A model generated the notes under the pieces. The model had not been told where the DNA came from. It did no database searches and saw nothing but the letters and a program-made list of their open reading frames with translations. Of a stretch of 64,000 bases of DNA, positions 46,655-56,503 are shown piece by piece (within the stretch, counting starts at the first letter, position 1; every line of letters begins with the position of its first letter). Source of the DNA: Spinacia oleracea (Eukaryota > Streptophyta > Magnoliopsida > Caryophyllales > Amaranthaceae); contig NC_079487.1 of the NCBI RefSeq assembly GCF_020520425.1, forward strand, positions 744,001-808,000, written 5' to 3'. A program made the position numbers and the translations under genes.

Positions 46655-47868
46655 TAGTGAAGGAAATACTCGTGCTCGTAGGTAATCAAAATAGCCGAAG
46701 GGTGAAACGATCCTACCCCGCGTTTATTTCCCCATCAAGTTGGGTCGACCTGAAAATCAGCATATTAATGTGAACGGGCAGAACCGCATAACGAATCTTG
46801 GCTCCCTTAGGGAGTTAGGACTAAGGATACCCATCGCCAACCGGGGGGTGCATACGCTTCGAATGTTGTCCACTCGACACTTTCGCTAGTAGTACACCCG
46901 TCCCAAACCCAATCGCTCGCCCACTAGGTCCCTCTCATTGGTGCATGCCCCCTTGGCTTACATCGTGATTGGCCTCTTGGGCGAAATTCGTCTGTTGAAG
47001 GCACTACCTCGACCGGGGCATGTGTTGGATCTGCGATAGAAGCGGTACCAAGCCGGCGCAAATACTACCCATAGAAGCCTATCATAAACTACATGACATA
47101 TTATTATTCTGCCTCATGATGAAATGTTAGTTATGTGTAGCGAAATATGTGATTGTGTATGACAAATAATTCTAGAAAACCAACGACCTTAAAAATTGCC
47201 CAAACATTCATAAACCAATTGGCCAAAGAGTTATACCAAAATACGTGTTCCGCAAACCCGAACGATCGCCACAAAAATAAGCGACGCTCGGGATGGTCCG
47301 TAACGAATCCCACAAACGCTGCACAACGCGTAAAGGACGTTATTAGGCAAGCACGCAAAATTAAGTCGCATAAACAAAAAGTGTACGCAAACAAGAAACG
47401 AGGACCAGCCAGGGACGCATTTTCAACGCCCCTGGCTGGGCGCCAATATTTCTCACGCCCTTCGCTGGGCGCTGAAGTTGCTGCCTGGCCTTTTGGTCAG
47501 GCACAACAGCCTCGGTGCCCGCGCATAAAAAAATACGTAGCAAAAAAAAAGAAAAAAAAACTTTTCGTAAAAATTGCTGCAAGGGCGTATGAAAAGGCAC
47601 TCGATTCTAAAAGCGACTAAAAAATAAAAATAAATAACTCTTTGTGTCGTTGTTAGGCCTCCTACGACGACAATGCTCGGCACCAAAACCGAACATGCTA
47701 ATAACTATGAATGTCACACGGGCAAGTGTTTCGAAAATCCAAAGAATGACCAAAAGAAAAACCAAAAAGCGTACCAACAAAAGAAAGAGCGAAAAAACCA
47801 ATAGAGAGAGTCAAAAGTCTAGACTAAGTAATGCTTGAAACTTTGGGGCCTAAACTTTAGCTTATCTT
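46655..47868 (+). mobile_element. Tat 5' leader
   Basis: Noncoding, with palindrome module 2 (47422-47477). A basic ORF of 155 codons (47153-47620) runs across the module. Ogre elements have an extra ORF before gag, but this one has no recognisable domain and may be chance. Adenine runs at about 47527-47560. Confidence 0.6.
47422..47477. repeat. Double-palindrome module 2 (Tat leader)
   Basis: TTTTCAACGCCCCTGGCTGG, then GCGCCAATAT, then ACGCCCTTCGCTGGGCGCTG. Same layout as module 1. Confidence 0.8.
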
Positions 47869-49533
47869 ATGCATAGGGCTGGTCCTGCCACTTGGTGCCG
47901 ATCTGAAAATCAAAGGTTAGTGCGTCTCGAAGATACATCACCAACACCAGGTTTAGTGACTCCAAGCTCCGTCCGTCATCCCTCATTTCAAGGATCTCCG
48001 CTTCCCCAACCTCGATTCGCACCCTCAAACATGTCCATCGAAGAATTGCGAGACCAGATGGTCCAAATGACCCAACTTATGAGCCAACTGAAAATGGAAA
48101 ATGAAGCCTTAGCAGCTGCGCAAGCCAAAAACGACCTCGATAACGAGAAGAGGATTGAAAAAATGGTTCTACAGCAAACCATGGGGAGCAAGTACTTCTC
48201 CCTCGATCCTGAACCTTTTCCTGGCAAACTACCAGAAAAGTTTAGTTCATCTGACTTACCAAAGTTCAAAGCCACGGACAATCCCCGTGATCATCTATTG
48301 AGCTTCGTGAATGCCATGAACTTGAAAGGCGTGGACAAGTCCATGTATTTGCCTGCCTTTCCTTTGTCCTTGGAACCTGTGCCGCTCAAATGGTACTACC
48401 ACCAGGACCCTAAGATCTTCCCCACTTGGGAGGACTTTGTCAATGTCTTCATCAAGCAATACTCGCCGAACATGGATTTTCAAGTCACCATGCGCGAGCT
48501 GGAAGTCCTCTTCCAAAAGAAAAATGAAGGTTTCACAACCTATTTTGCTAGATGGAGGGACCAGGCGGCCCAACTAATCAATAGGCCTCCCGAAACAGAA
48601 TTGGTCCAAAAATTCATTGACAACCTAGACCCGGCTTACAGACAACACCTTAGGTACCTGGGCCTTAACACTTTCAAAAGAGTTTATGACGTGGGAATAA
48701 AGATCGAGGATGATCTCGCAAAAACAATACAAAGCAAGCCCGCATACAAAAGTAACACCTACAACAGGGGCAACACATCCCAAGCCCAAGAAGTCCATGC
48801 CGTAGAGGAGAATCCCGCCCGAAGAAGCCCTGGAAGATGGGTTCGAGATCGAAAGTTTGCCCCACTAGGGTCAACTTTGGTACAAGCCTTCGAAAGACTA
48901 ACCAATCAAGGAAAGTTGAGGCCTATAGGCCCCACCCGTGACCCTCCTGTCAAGAGTAAATATTGGGTCGAAGGTACTTACTACAAATTCCATCAAGGAA
49001 ATGGGCATGACACTGAAAACTGCCGGAATCTAAAAAACACGATCCAAGACATGATAGAGGATGAAGTAATACCTCTCCCTAACATTGGCAAACCCAACAA
49101 CAACAAGAGCCCACTCGGCTCTTGTCACATCTCTCTCGACCAACCAGAAAATGAGAACTTCGAACCTACGGTGTACATTACACCTCAAGGTGCACCACTC
49201 GCTGTGGTCCCTATGGATCGAATCGAGAGAGAAGTGTGCGGTGTGTGGGATGATGATGCTGAAGATATCTACCTATCTCAAGTATCGGGCCAGGACCTCT
49301 TTACTGAAACTTGGCCCGGGTATGCTCTCATTGACACCACCCCTCAGGAACCCGAAGTCGACAATCTCACCCGATCCGGAAGGATATACCAACCGGATAT
49401 TCGCCCACCTCCCATGGACGATATCCCAGTCAGACAAACTCCTGAGAATGGACGGCACACCACCGTCGCAGAAGTCATTGAAAATCCTCTCTTGAAGCAA
49501 CTAAAAAGAACTAAGGCCGAGATTACCATCTAG
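47869..49533 (+). CDS. Tat-type Gag
   Basis: 554 aa. Residues of about 55-105 form a likely coiled coil (EELRDQMVQMTQLMSQLKME). The retrotransposon Gag domain follows (WYYHQDPKIFPTWEDFVNVF, FTTYFARWRDQAAQL, LVQKFIDNLDPAYRQHL). Near residue 370 is the Tat knuckle-like motif YYKFHQGNGHDTENC, in which the first position is Y where the family usually has C. Gag would package element RNA. It stops with TAG at 49531-49533, at a place where related elements usually have tryptophan and the polyprotein continues. The following ORF is in the same frame, so the stop looks like a nonsense mutation (or is read through). Confidence 0.85.
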   Translation: MHRAGPATWCRSENQRLVRLEDTSPTPGLVTPSSVRHPSFQGSPLPQPRFAPSNMSIEELRDQMVQMTQLMSQLKMENEALAAAQAKNDLDNEKRIEKMVLQQTMGSKYFSLDPEPFPGKLPEKFSSSDLPKFKATDNPRDHLLSFVNAMNLKGVDKSMYLPAFPLSLEPVPLKWYYHQDPKIFPTWEDFVNVFIKQYSPNMDFQVTMRELEVLFQKKNEGFTTYFARWRDQAAQLINRPPETELVQKFIDNLDPAYRQHLRYLGLNTFKRVYDVGIKIEDDLAKTIQSKPAYKSNTYNRGNTSQAQEVHAVEENPARRSPGRWVRDRKFAPLGSTLVQAFERLTNQGKLRPIGPTRDPPVKSKYWVEGTYYKFHQGNGHDTENCRNLKNTIQDMIEDEVIPLPNIGKPNNNKSPLGSCHISLDQPENENFEPTVYITPQGAPLAVVPMDRIEREVCGVWDDDAEDIYLSQVSGQDLFTETWPGYALIDTTPQEPEVDNLTRSGRIYQPDIRPPPMDDIPVRQTPENGRHTTVAEVIENPLLKQLKRTKAEITI

Positions 49534-50568
49534 GATCTCATGTGTACTTCGAAGGAGCATCGCGAAAAACTTATTCGCTCACTTGACCTCATCTCAGTGC
49601 CTACAGATATCACACCTGACTCATTGGTTAACCACTTCACGAGAGATGCTGGAGAAAAGGCCATAGTTTTTACTGACAAAGACTTGCCCAAAGAGGGGGG
49701 TGCCCACAATAAGGCCCTCTATCTAGTGGTTGGATGCAAAGGACAAAACATCCCCCTAGCGCTCGCAGTTAACGGTTGCCCATTGCGAACCGCCCATTGC
49801 TTGGGGCTAGGAAACGACGACTTCCAAACCTCCACCCAAGGAGTACGAGCTTATGATAACTCTCGAAGACCTGTGTTGGGAAAAATCAACCTTACAATAC
49901 AAACCGGGCCTGTGGCACGCACCACGGAGTTTCAAATAATCGACATCAAGCCCACCTTCAACCTCCTCTTGGGGCGACCTTGGCTCCATGACTTAGGAGG
50001 TGTGGCTTCTACCTTGCACCAAATGGTTAAACTTAACCATAACGGGGTAATTCTGGAAATCCGCGCCCCTCCTCTCGACATCAGTTGTACTATGGATGGA
50101 ATGGCCGAAACTGCAGACGACCTTTACGGTTTTCAAATGGATGAAGCCATCCAGTTCATCGAAGACTATGATCCAGCATTCCTAGACCCGCACGCATCCC
50201 GAGTCATCCGTAAAATGCTGTTAGCTCAAGGTTATTTCCCAGGAACCCCATTGGGCATAAGGAAGAAGGAATACACATTCCATCCTTTACACAACAAATC
50301 TACTCCCTTTGGCCTAGGCTATGAACCAACGGAGGAAGATATTGCTGACCGCTTGTCTGGGCTACGCCTTAACAAGGCCAAACAAACCACCCTTCTTCCC
50401 CCGTATCAAAGAACCCTTAACGGAATGTTCGCTCGGGAAGGAGAAGAACACCCATGTTGTGATTTCCCTGAACCTTTCGTTCAGGATGGCTTGCTAAAAC
50501 CCGAATTTGAAATTTTCCATGACTGCCACACCTTGGACGAGGCACCCCACCAAGACCCAAACAGCTGA
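49534..50568 (+). pseudogene. Tat protease-like ORF lacking the catalytic motif
   Basis: In frame with gag after the TAG. The C-terminal half of the retropepsin fold is clear (VRAYDNSRRPVLGKINL, FQIIDIKPTFNLLLGRPWLH). The segment that should hold the catalytic D-S/T-G is replaced by LALAVNGCPLRTAHCLGLG, with no D-S/T-G, consistent with a short in-frame deletion. A G-rich PFGLGYEPTEED region follows. The frame ends at 50566-50568. A second frame (50507-50821) continues for about 85 codons, probably after a one-base shift. Confidence 0.75.
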
Positions 50569-50821
50569 AATATTGGACAACCAGGCTCTATGGACATTGT
50601 TTAACGAATCGAGGCCTATGGAGGACGAGACTGTGATGACTACCCTAGCTTTACAAGATGAAGGTTTCGATCCAACCCGGTTAATCTCTCCTGCATCAAC
50701 ACTAGAAGAGGCCGAGAACGGATGGGTGAAGACATGTCAGTGGGTCAACACAAAGGAAATGGAATTCAAGATGAGTACCGGCGAAGGACCAAAATTTTAC
50801 GAGACTAAACCCAAGGCTTGA
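50569..50821 (+). pseudogene. Frame-shifted tail of the Tat gag-pro region
   Basis: Open in another frame (ILDNQALWTLFNESRP to GEGPKFYETKPKA). It probably belongs to the preceding ORF. No RT follows. Confidence 0.5.
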
Positions 50822-52168
50822 GCCATATAGAGCACCTTAGTAAAAAAAAAACGCCTAGTAGTTCTTTAGATTGATAGAAAAATAATAATAAAGGCTTTAG
50901 ATGGTCCTAAGACCCCTTAGAATATAGGCTAATTTTGTTTCAGTGTGTTTTCCTTACTTTCCAAATTAATAAAGGCGTAAGATTTCTCCTAAAAACTTTT
51001 ATTTTAACACTAAATAAGCACCAAACGTACTTGCAAATACAAAAACAAAGAGGCGGCCTACTCTAGGCCCAATAAACAAGGCCCACTCGGTCTTGAATCG
51101 TGACATCAAAACTCATCAAAAAAAAATCCCCAAAATAAGCCACACTATCATATTGCCACAACATGAGGGTCTAACCCATGCAACCCAAAGAAATTAAAAA
51201 AGAAATCAGAATAATGCAAATGTTGCTCAAAAAACAAACTCATAAAAAATAAACATCGCCCCCCGCATCGATACGCACCTCATCCCACTCAAAAAGCCTA
51301 CACAAAGATCTTCATATCTTCCACACACTAACCCCATTCTCAAAACCGTTTCGAGTCACGAATAGAAAAAAATTAATCCGGACAAAAATGCGTCTCACGC
51401 TAACAGTAAAAAAAGCCTCCGAAATAGCGTCAAAATTGATTTTAATACGAGTAAAAAAGTAAAACACAAAACAAAGAGAAAAGAAATAAATGCAAGAACA
51501 TGTGAAGCAAAGCGTCGAAAAAGACCGCCCAGAAATCATTTTCAGCGCCCAGGGCTGGGCGCCGAAATCTTTGACGCCCCAGCCTGGGCGTTGAAACTCT
51601 CTGCCTGCCTAATTTTTTTCAGAAGTGTTCGTCATTTTATCCGCACATAACGGAAAAATAACGAACACTTTGGGGGTACAACACGTATTCAGATATGCGT
51701 ACCAAAAAAAATAGCCGTACAAAAAACAAAAAAACACATGGAATTTCATTTTTATGTACAGATACACGGCTTACGGAAAAAACAGCAGATTAAAATGATA
51801 ATACTTCACTCATTTCACCGATTAAATAATATGTTTCCACCTCAGAGCATATCTATTAAAATTCGGCATCCTAGAATTTATTCTAGCTAGAACTACGCGC
51901 GACCTGATTCTAAGTTAAAAATATTTAACAAAGATACGTAGGCAATCCTATTTATGGATTCGGTCCAATCAAATAAAAAACATATATACGTTGTGCAAAA
52001 GTGTTTGACATATATAAAATGAAAAAAGAGGAGAAGCAAAAAAATGAAAGTAAAAACAAAATACGCCTTTATTAAAAAATGATAAGAAGGAAAACAAAAG
52101 TGCTAAGGAATGAAAAACAAACACAACTGAAATAAATAAAGGGCACCTACACCCTAGCAAGAACTACA
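50822..52168 (+). mobile_element. Tat noncoding segment where pol would be
   Basis: A-rich, no RT, RNaseH or integrase motifs in any frame. Holds palindrome module 3 (51539-51596). Confidence 0.7.
51539..51596. repeat. Double-palindrome module 3
   Basis: TTTTCAGCGCCCAGGGCTGG, GCGCCGAAAT, ACGCCCCAGCCTGGGCGTTG. The best-preserved copy: CAGCGCCCAGGGCTGGGCGC is nearly a perfect palindrome. Confidence 0.88.
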
Positions 52169-52717
52169 CTACTCTAGTTCTTCCGGATCATCAAATAAAG
52201 TCTTGTAGAAAGCAATGTTCGCGGGGTCTACCCCCACAGGTTTCTGCACTGCCCCTATATCAATCTCCATAAGAACCGGCTCTTGGACACTAACTTCAAT
52301 AGATGCCAAGGCTTCAGAAACATTCTCAGTTTGAACAGTTATAACCCGCTCATCCTCAAGGGCACAGACAATGGTGGGGGAAGGATTATCAACATCAACT
52401 GGATTAGTCACTGTTTCTACTGGCGGCTGAGCTTTCCTAACCCATACATTGTTCCGGCGATGATCTCCGCGAGAGCTTGCATTTCTTTTAGCAACGGCAG
52501 GCCTCTTCATGTTAGGCATCTTCTTAGGCCTAGAACTGGAACGGGGAGGAACTTCCTTTCGCTTTCGATCAGGACGAGCTTTCACATTCTTAATACCATG
52601 GGTGCGAGGATTGGCAGAATCACGACCCTCATACCTAACCCGAATACGTGGTATCAAAAGCTCAGCCGGCTCTCCATTTCGAGCCTCGGTCCTCACAGCT
52701 TTATCATCGGAACTCAT
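52169..52717 (-). pseudogene. C-terminal part of the Tat antisense ORF
   Basis: Encodes a basic, low-complexity C-terminal region (RKRKEVPPRSSSRPKKMPN, AVAKRNASSRGDHRRNN) and an acidic end, with a TAG stop at 52169-52171. At 52717 it meets the nested Athila-like element. The frame is the same as that arriving at 60804 on the other side of the 5 bp duplication, so both are parts of one interrupted ORF. The basic stretch could be a nuclear-localisation signal (inference). Confidence 0.7.
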
Positions 52718-53529
52718 TGGCAGGCTAAATCGCACTCCTATCAAAGATAAACCTAACGTTCACCAACTAAAAATATAGTAAGGGAAGCAGAGATCGTATC
52801 CACAGGGAAACATTGTTCTTTCTACTATTAATTAACTAATCTAGACTACTGGTAACAAAGAGTTGGATTGGTTTGTATATTAAACTAAAGCAAATAATCA
52901 AATCGGAAAATAACAATATTAAAGGAATCTAGGGCAACGGTTCACCATAAATGCAGACCGGGATTGGACAACGGACAATGACAATCAATTAACAATCATA
53001 ACTAGGAAAACATACATCTCTCGAATCTTATGAATTCCTTAGGATAGAACAACTAGCGGGCTCTCGCTACGTACTAGAAATAATTCCTATCTAATAGCTA
53101 CAGACCAAAAACATCAGATTTATACCTCTCGGCGCATAATCTAAGGTTAATCAAACTCAAATAAAAATAGTCCGGCCGAACAGAATTGACGAGCAATAAT
53201 AATAAGCTATAGAAATTATAATCAATCAATCAATTAATCAAGTCCACATATAATCCCAATCATGCATTCATGGATCCCCTAAACCCTAGAAATTAAACTA
53301 CTCACTCATGACAATAAATAACAAAGCAATTAACATAATAGAAAACATGATCAAGCAATAAGATAATTAAAGCAAGAAACAATACCGACTTGAAGAGCAA
53401 TGGAATAATAAAGCTTGAATCTTTGATTAAAATTAAAACTAACTGTTTGGAGAAAATAGAGAGAACTAAAATAGACTAAGTAATTAGAAAACTAGAATAA
53501 AAGATGTCACTAAAAATATAAGGGGCTAG

Positions 53530-53537
53530 TATTTATA
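53530..53537 (-). promoter_or_regulatory. TATA box, 3' LTR of the Athila-like element
   Basis: TATAAATA on the minus strand, with the palindromes starting 64 bp upstream. Confidence 0.6.
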
Positions 53538-53601
53538 GTTTGCCCAAAATAGAGCCCAAAATCGGAAATAAAAACTCGCGAAATACGCTGGAGGTTGGCG
53601 T

Positions 53602-53738
53602 CGCCCGATCGGGCGACGCTTCGCCCGATCGGGCGATGTGCTCGATAGTCGGCCCGATCGGGCGAAATTCCGCCCGATCGGGCGGTTGCAAAATGCCCAG
53701 AACAGCGCCCAGAATGACCGCCCGATCCGGATCGGGCG
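53602..53738. repeat. CGCCCGATCGGGCG palindrome cluster in the 3' LTR
   Basis: Four 14 bp palindromes (53602, 53622, 53651, 53671) and one expanded 20 bp form CGCCCGATCCGGATCGGGCG (53719-53738). Confidence 0.95.
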
Positions 53739-55785
53739 CGTGTTGAAACTGCACGATCCTCTATCTTCAAAACGTCATATCTCCTTCGTTATTCGTCGGA
53801 ATCATGCGAGTGACCACTTTTTGGAAAGCTATTGACGTCTAGAATCCCACCCAATTGGAATTACTTAATTTGGAGTTGTAGTACTTGAGTTATGCTTAAA
53901 ATTGTGGACTATAGTCATTTTTCTACTTCCTTCGTTATTCACTTTGCTTCAAAACTCTTCAAACTTAATGTTTGTGCTCTCGAAAGTACATAATATCTTG
54001 TATTGATTCAAATGAGTAGGAAATGCACAAAAATATGCTAATTCCTACAATGATGAACCTGAAACTACAAACACACTACAAGGAGTACATTAGTACTAAA
54101 AATCGCCCCGAAGAGCTCATTTGAGATCAAAAAGTACTAAGGGACGGGGTAAAAACTCTATATAAAACACACATATCAAACTCCCCCAAGATAGATCTTT
54201 GCTTGTCCCTAAGCAAAGAAATCATCGATGAATACAAGAATCAACTTCATCCCAAACATATTTCAAAACAATGGATACAATTCAAGGCAAAATTCAACGA
54301 GCATGCATCAATGACAACCAATCAAATCTATCCAACCACGAATCCTCCCTAACAATCGTCACGCAAAGCGAACCACAAGTGCACAATGGAATTCAAGACT
54401 AGTGCTCACACACTCGTCACTCGTTTATGTGGCGGGTAAAAGATGTACCCGTTCGCTCTCCTCCCAACATATATGTGAACAATGCCCTCCCCACTCACAA
54501 CACTCGTGTGTCTAAAAGAACATGCACTCAACCTAACAATCGACTCGAAATGTGTCATGTCATAACTTGCATTGATAAACAACTACTTTCATATTAGTAC
54601 GACTCTATGCACAAAGGTCGGAAGGTCTTCAAAGCTTGTAATGTTAGGCTTAGGTAAGGGTGCGGTAAATTTGGGTATAATGTGAGCTTTAAAGCCTTGG
54701 CTTTGGGGAGCATAAATCCTAAAAATAACCGTGATCAATCAACATAATGACCATAATCTCCCACTCAACACATGAAAAAACAACAAATAGCCAACACCAT
54801 ACTTTCTTGCCTCTTTTCACAATTGTAACCAATCACTCATAAGGATATGAATTTGCAGAACTTGATTGAAACAACACTTTGAACTTTTTATGAGAGTAAT
54901 AGATTTTTCTCTTTCTTTTCTTTTTCAATCTCTCTTTTTTTTTCTTTCTTTTTTAGCAACCTTCACATTTGTTTTGTTCTTTCATCTCTTTTCATTTTTA
55001 ACTCATTTTCAACAACAAACATGATAAGACGAACTCCATTTTCAATACCCACTTTGTGCTCAAAATGTAGCACACTACAACTCCCTCACCTCACTACTAT
55101 TAGCTCCCCCAAGCTAGGCTTGGGACTAGTAACCAATGGGGTTTTTCATGGGCTTGTAATATGGCTAGTCACCGAATAAAAGGGCACAAGCAACAACATG
55201 GGTAGAAAAGGAGGGGACAAATGTATCTAATTTCATCTGAAGGCTACCTAAATAGAAAAATGCCTTCGTCCTCCACAATGTGCATGTATATGAGTCATAA
55301 AACACTACTAATAGTTGCAAATCAATACTCAAAATCAATGACACACCAGGAAGCTATCACACATCCTAACCAAATCAACTAGTCAAGCACCAAGTCCACA
55401 AATAGTTAGTCGGAGTTGACTCATGTTAAGGGATCAAAGCAATCGAATATCAAATCATGGTTAACACATCTACATTGCCCATCATCAAATACCAAGAATC
55501 AAAACAATTTTCGTTCAAGGGGCACAGGGAAGCATGATATTGTATTCATCGGAACGTATTTTTGTATTTTTTTTTCAAACCAATAAACTACTCTAGAAAA
55601 CATTAAACACACCAAAATAAACACACAAAAATAAGTAAATGCAAAAATAAAAGGAAAAACATACCTAATATGTACAAGTGAGTGAAACACCCCCCCAAGC
55701 TAAATCAGACAATGTCCTCATTGGCTCAAGGGGTATCATGAGGAAAGTGAGCAACCCGTGGCTTATTTGTCGCTGATTCGCAAAT

Positions 55786-55969
55786 CGCCCGATCGGGCAG
55801 CAGATTGCCCGATCGGGCAGCAGATCGCCCGATCGGGCAGCAGATCGCCCGATCCAGCAGCAGATCGCCCGATCCAGCAGCAGATCGCCCGATCGGGAGA
55901 ATTTCGAACCTTTTCGTTGAATCTGTGCGCGCCCGATCGGGCGCTCCTCGCCCGATCCGGATCGGGCGA
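55786..55969. repeat. Palindrome cluster with 20 bp tandem units
   Basis: Six tandem units of CAGATCGCCCGATCGGGCAG (some with CCAGCAG endings), then one 14 bp palindrome and one expanded CGCCCGATCCGGATCGGGCG. Confidence 0.93.
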
Positions 55970-56042
55970 AATACAATGCCCTTTTTATTGACTTTTCTCA
56001 GCCCAGAACCCTTCCTTGACTATTCCACGACGTCATCATCAA

Positions 56043-56195
56043 CCGCCCGATCGGGCGGATTTTCGCCCGATCGGGCATTTCACTCGCCTTTTGTGTCGAT
56101 CGGGCCACTTTCGCCCGGTCGGGCGATTTCCCAAATTTTTCTTTGTATCGACACGCGCCCGATCGGGCGCTCTTCGCCCGATCCCGGTCGGGCGA
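56043..56195. repeat. Second internal palindrome cluster
   Basis: About five CGCCCGATCGGGCG variants and a final expanded CGCCCGATCCCGGTCGGGCG. The flanks (GCGC...CTCTTCG, GCGAAAT) match the end of the cluster at 55786-55969, so the two are related duplicates. Confidence 0.9.
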
Positions 56196-56503
56196 AATGC
56201 AAGCTGCTCCGTTTGGCTTTGATTCAACTTTTTCGAGCTTGGGGCCTTAGACCTGCATAACATTAAACACCAAAACCGTAAAATACCCTCATCTCGCCTC
56301 TCCAATACCAAAGAATACACTGAATCACACACTTGATCAAAAATTATACTAAAACACACAACACGAAAGCATAAAGTACACTACGGAAAGCAATAAATGG
56401 ATAGTTAAGTACTCATCCCCTATTAGATTGGTGTAATGTCCCCATTACATAATCTCAGTTTATGCACAGACAACGAAAGGAAGGGGATGAGAGCCACGAC
56501 AAC

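Larger units (their letters stand above)
52718..54178 (-). repeat. 3' LTR of the Athila-like element
   Basis: 1461 bp. Ends TGATATGTG...GCCTGCCA on the minus strand. It has five CGCCCGATCGGGCG-type palindromes (53602-53738) and a TATA box (53530-53537). Near the right end in sense direction is the widely conserved ATCGTATCCACAGGGA-type motif of plant gypsy LTRs. CCCTAAACCCTAG (telo-box-like) occurs at about 53278-53290. Confidence 0.93.
54179..56503 (-). mobile_element. Athila-like element, noncoding 3' region
   Basis: No retroelement domain. It contains a polypurine tract next to the 3' LTR (minus strand, TTGGGGGAGTT, about 54180-54190), a pyrimidine-rich stretch (about 54900-54955) and two palindrome clusters (55786-55969 and 56043-56195). 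RT/RNaseH/integrase should be here in an autonomous relative and are missing. Confidence 0.75.

Noticed and set aside
47153..47620. 155-codon ORF before Tat gag as an extra Ogre-like ORF1
   Set aside because: No domain, it crosses a palindrome module and an A-run (poly-Lys), and is likely chance. Kept only as a note in the leader entry.
55786..55969. CRISPR-like appearance of regular palindromic repeats
   Set aside because: The 20 bp units are directly adjacent, without unique spacers, and lie in a plant retrotransposon.
53510..56359. ORFs rich in 'ARSG/PDRA/RPIG' across palindrome clusters
   Set aside because: They are translations of CGCCCGATCGGGCG repeats in several frames, not proteins.
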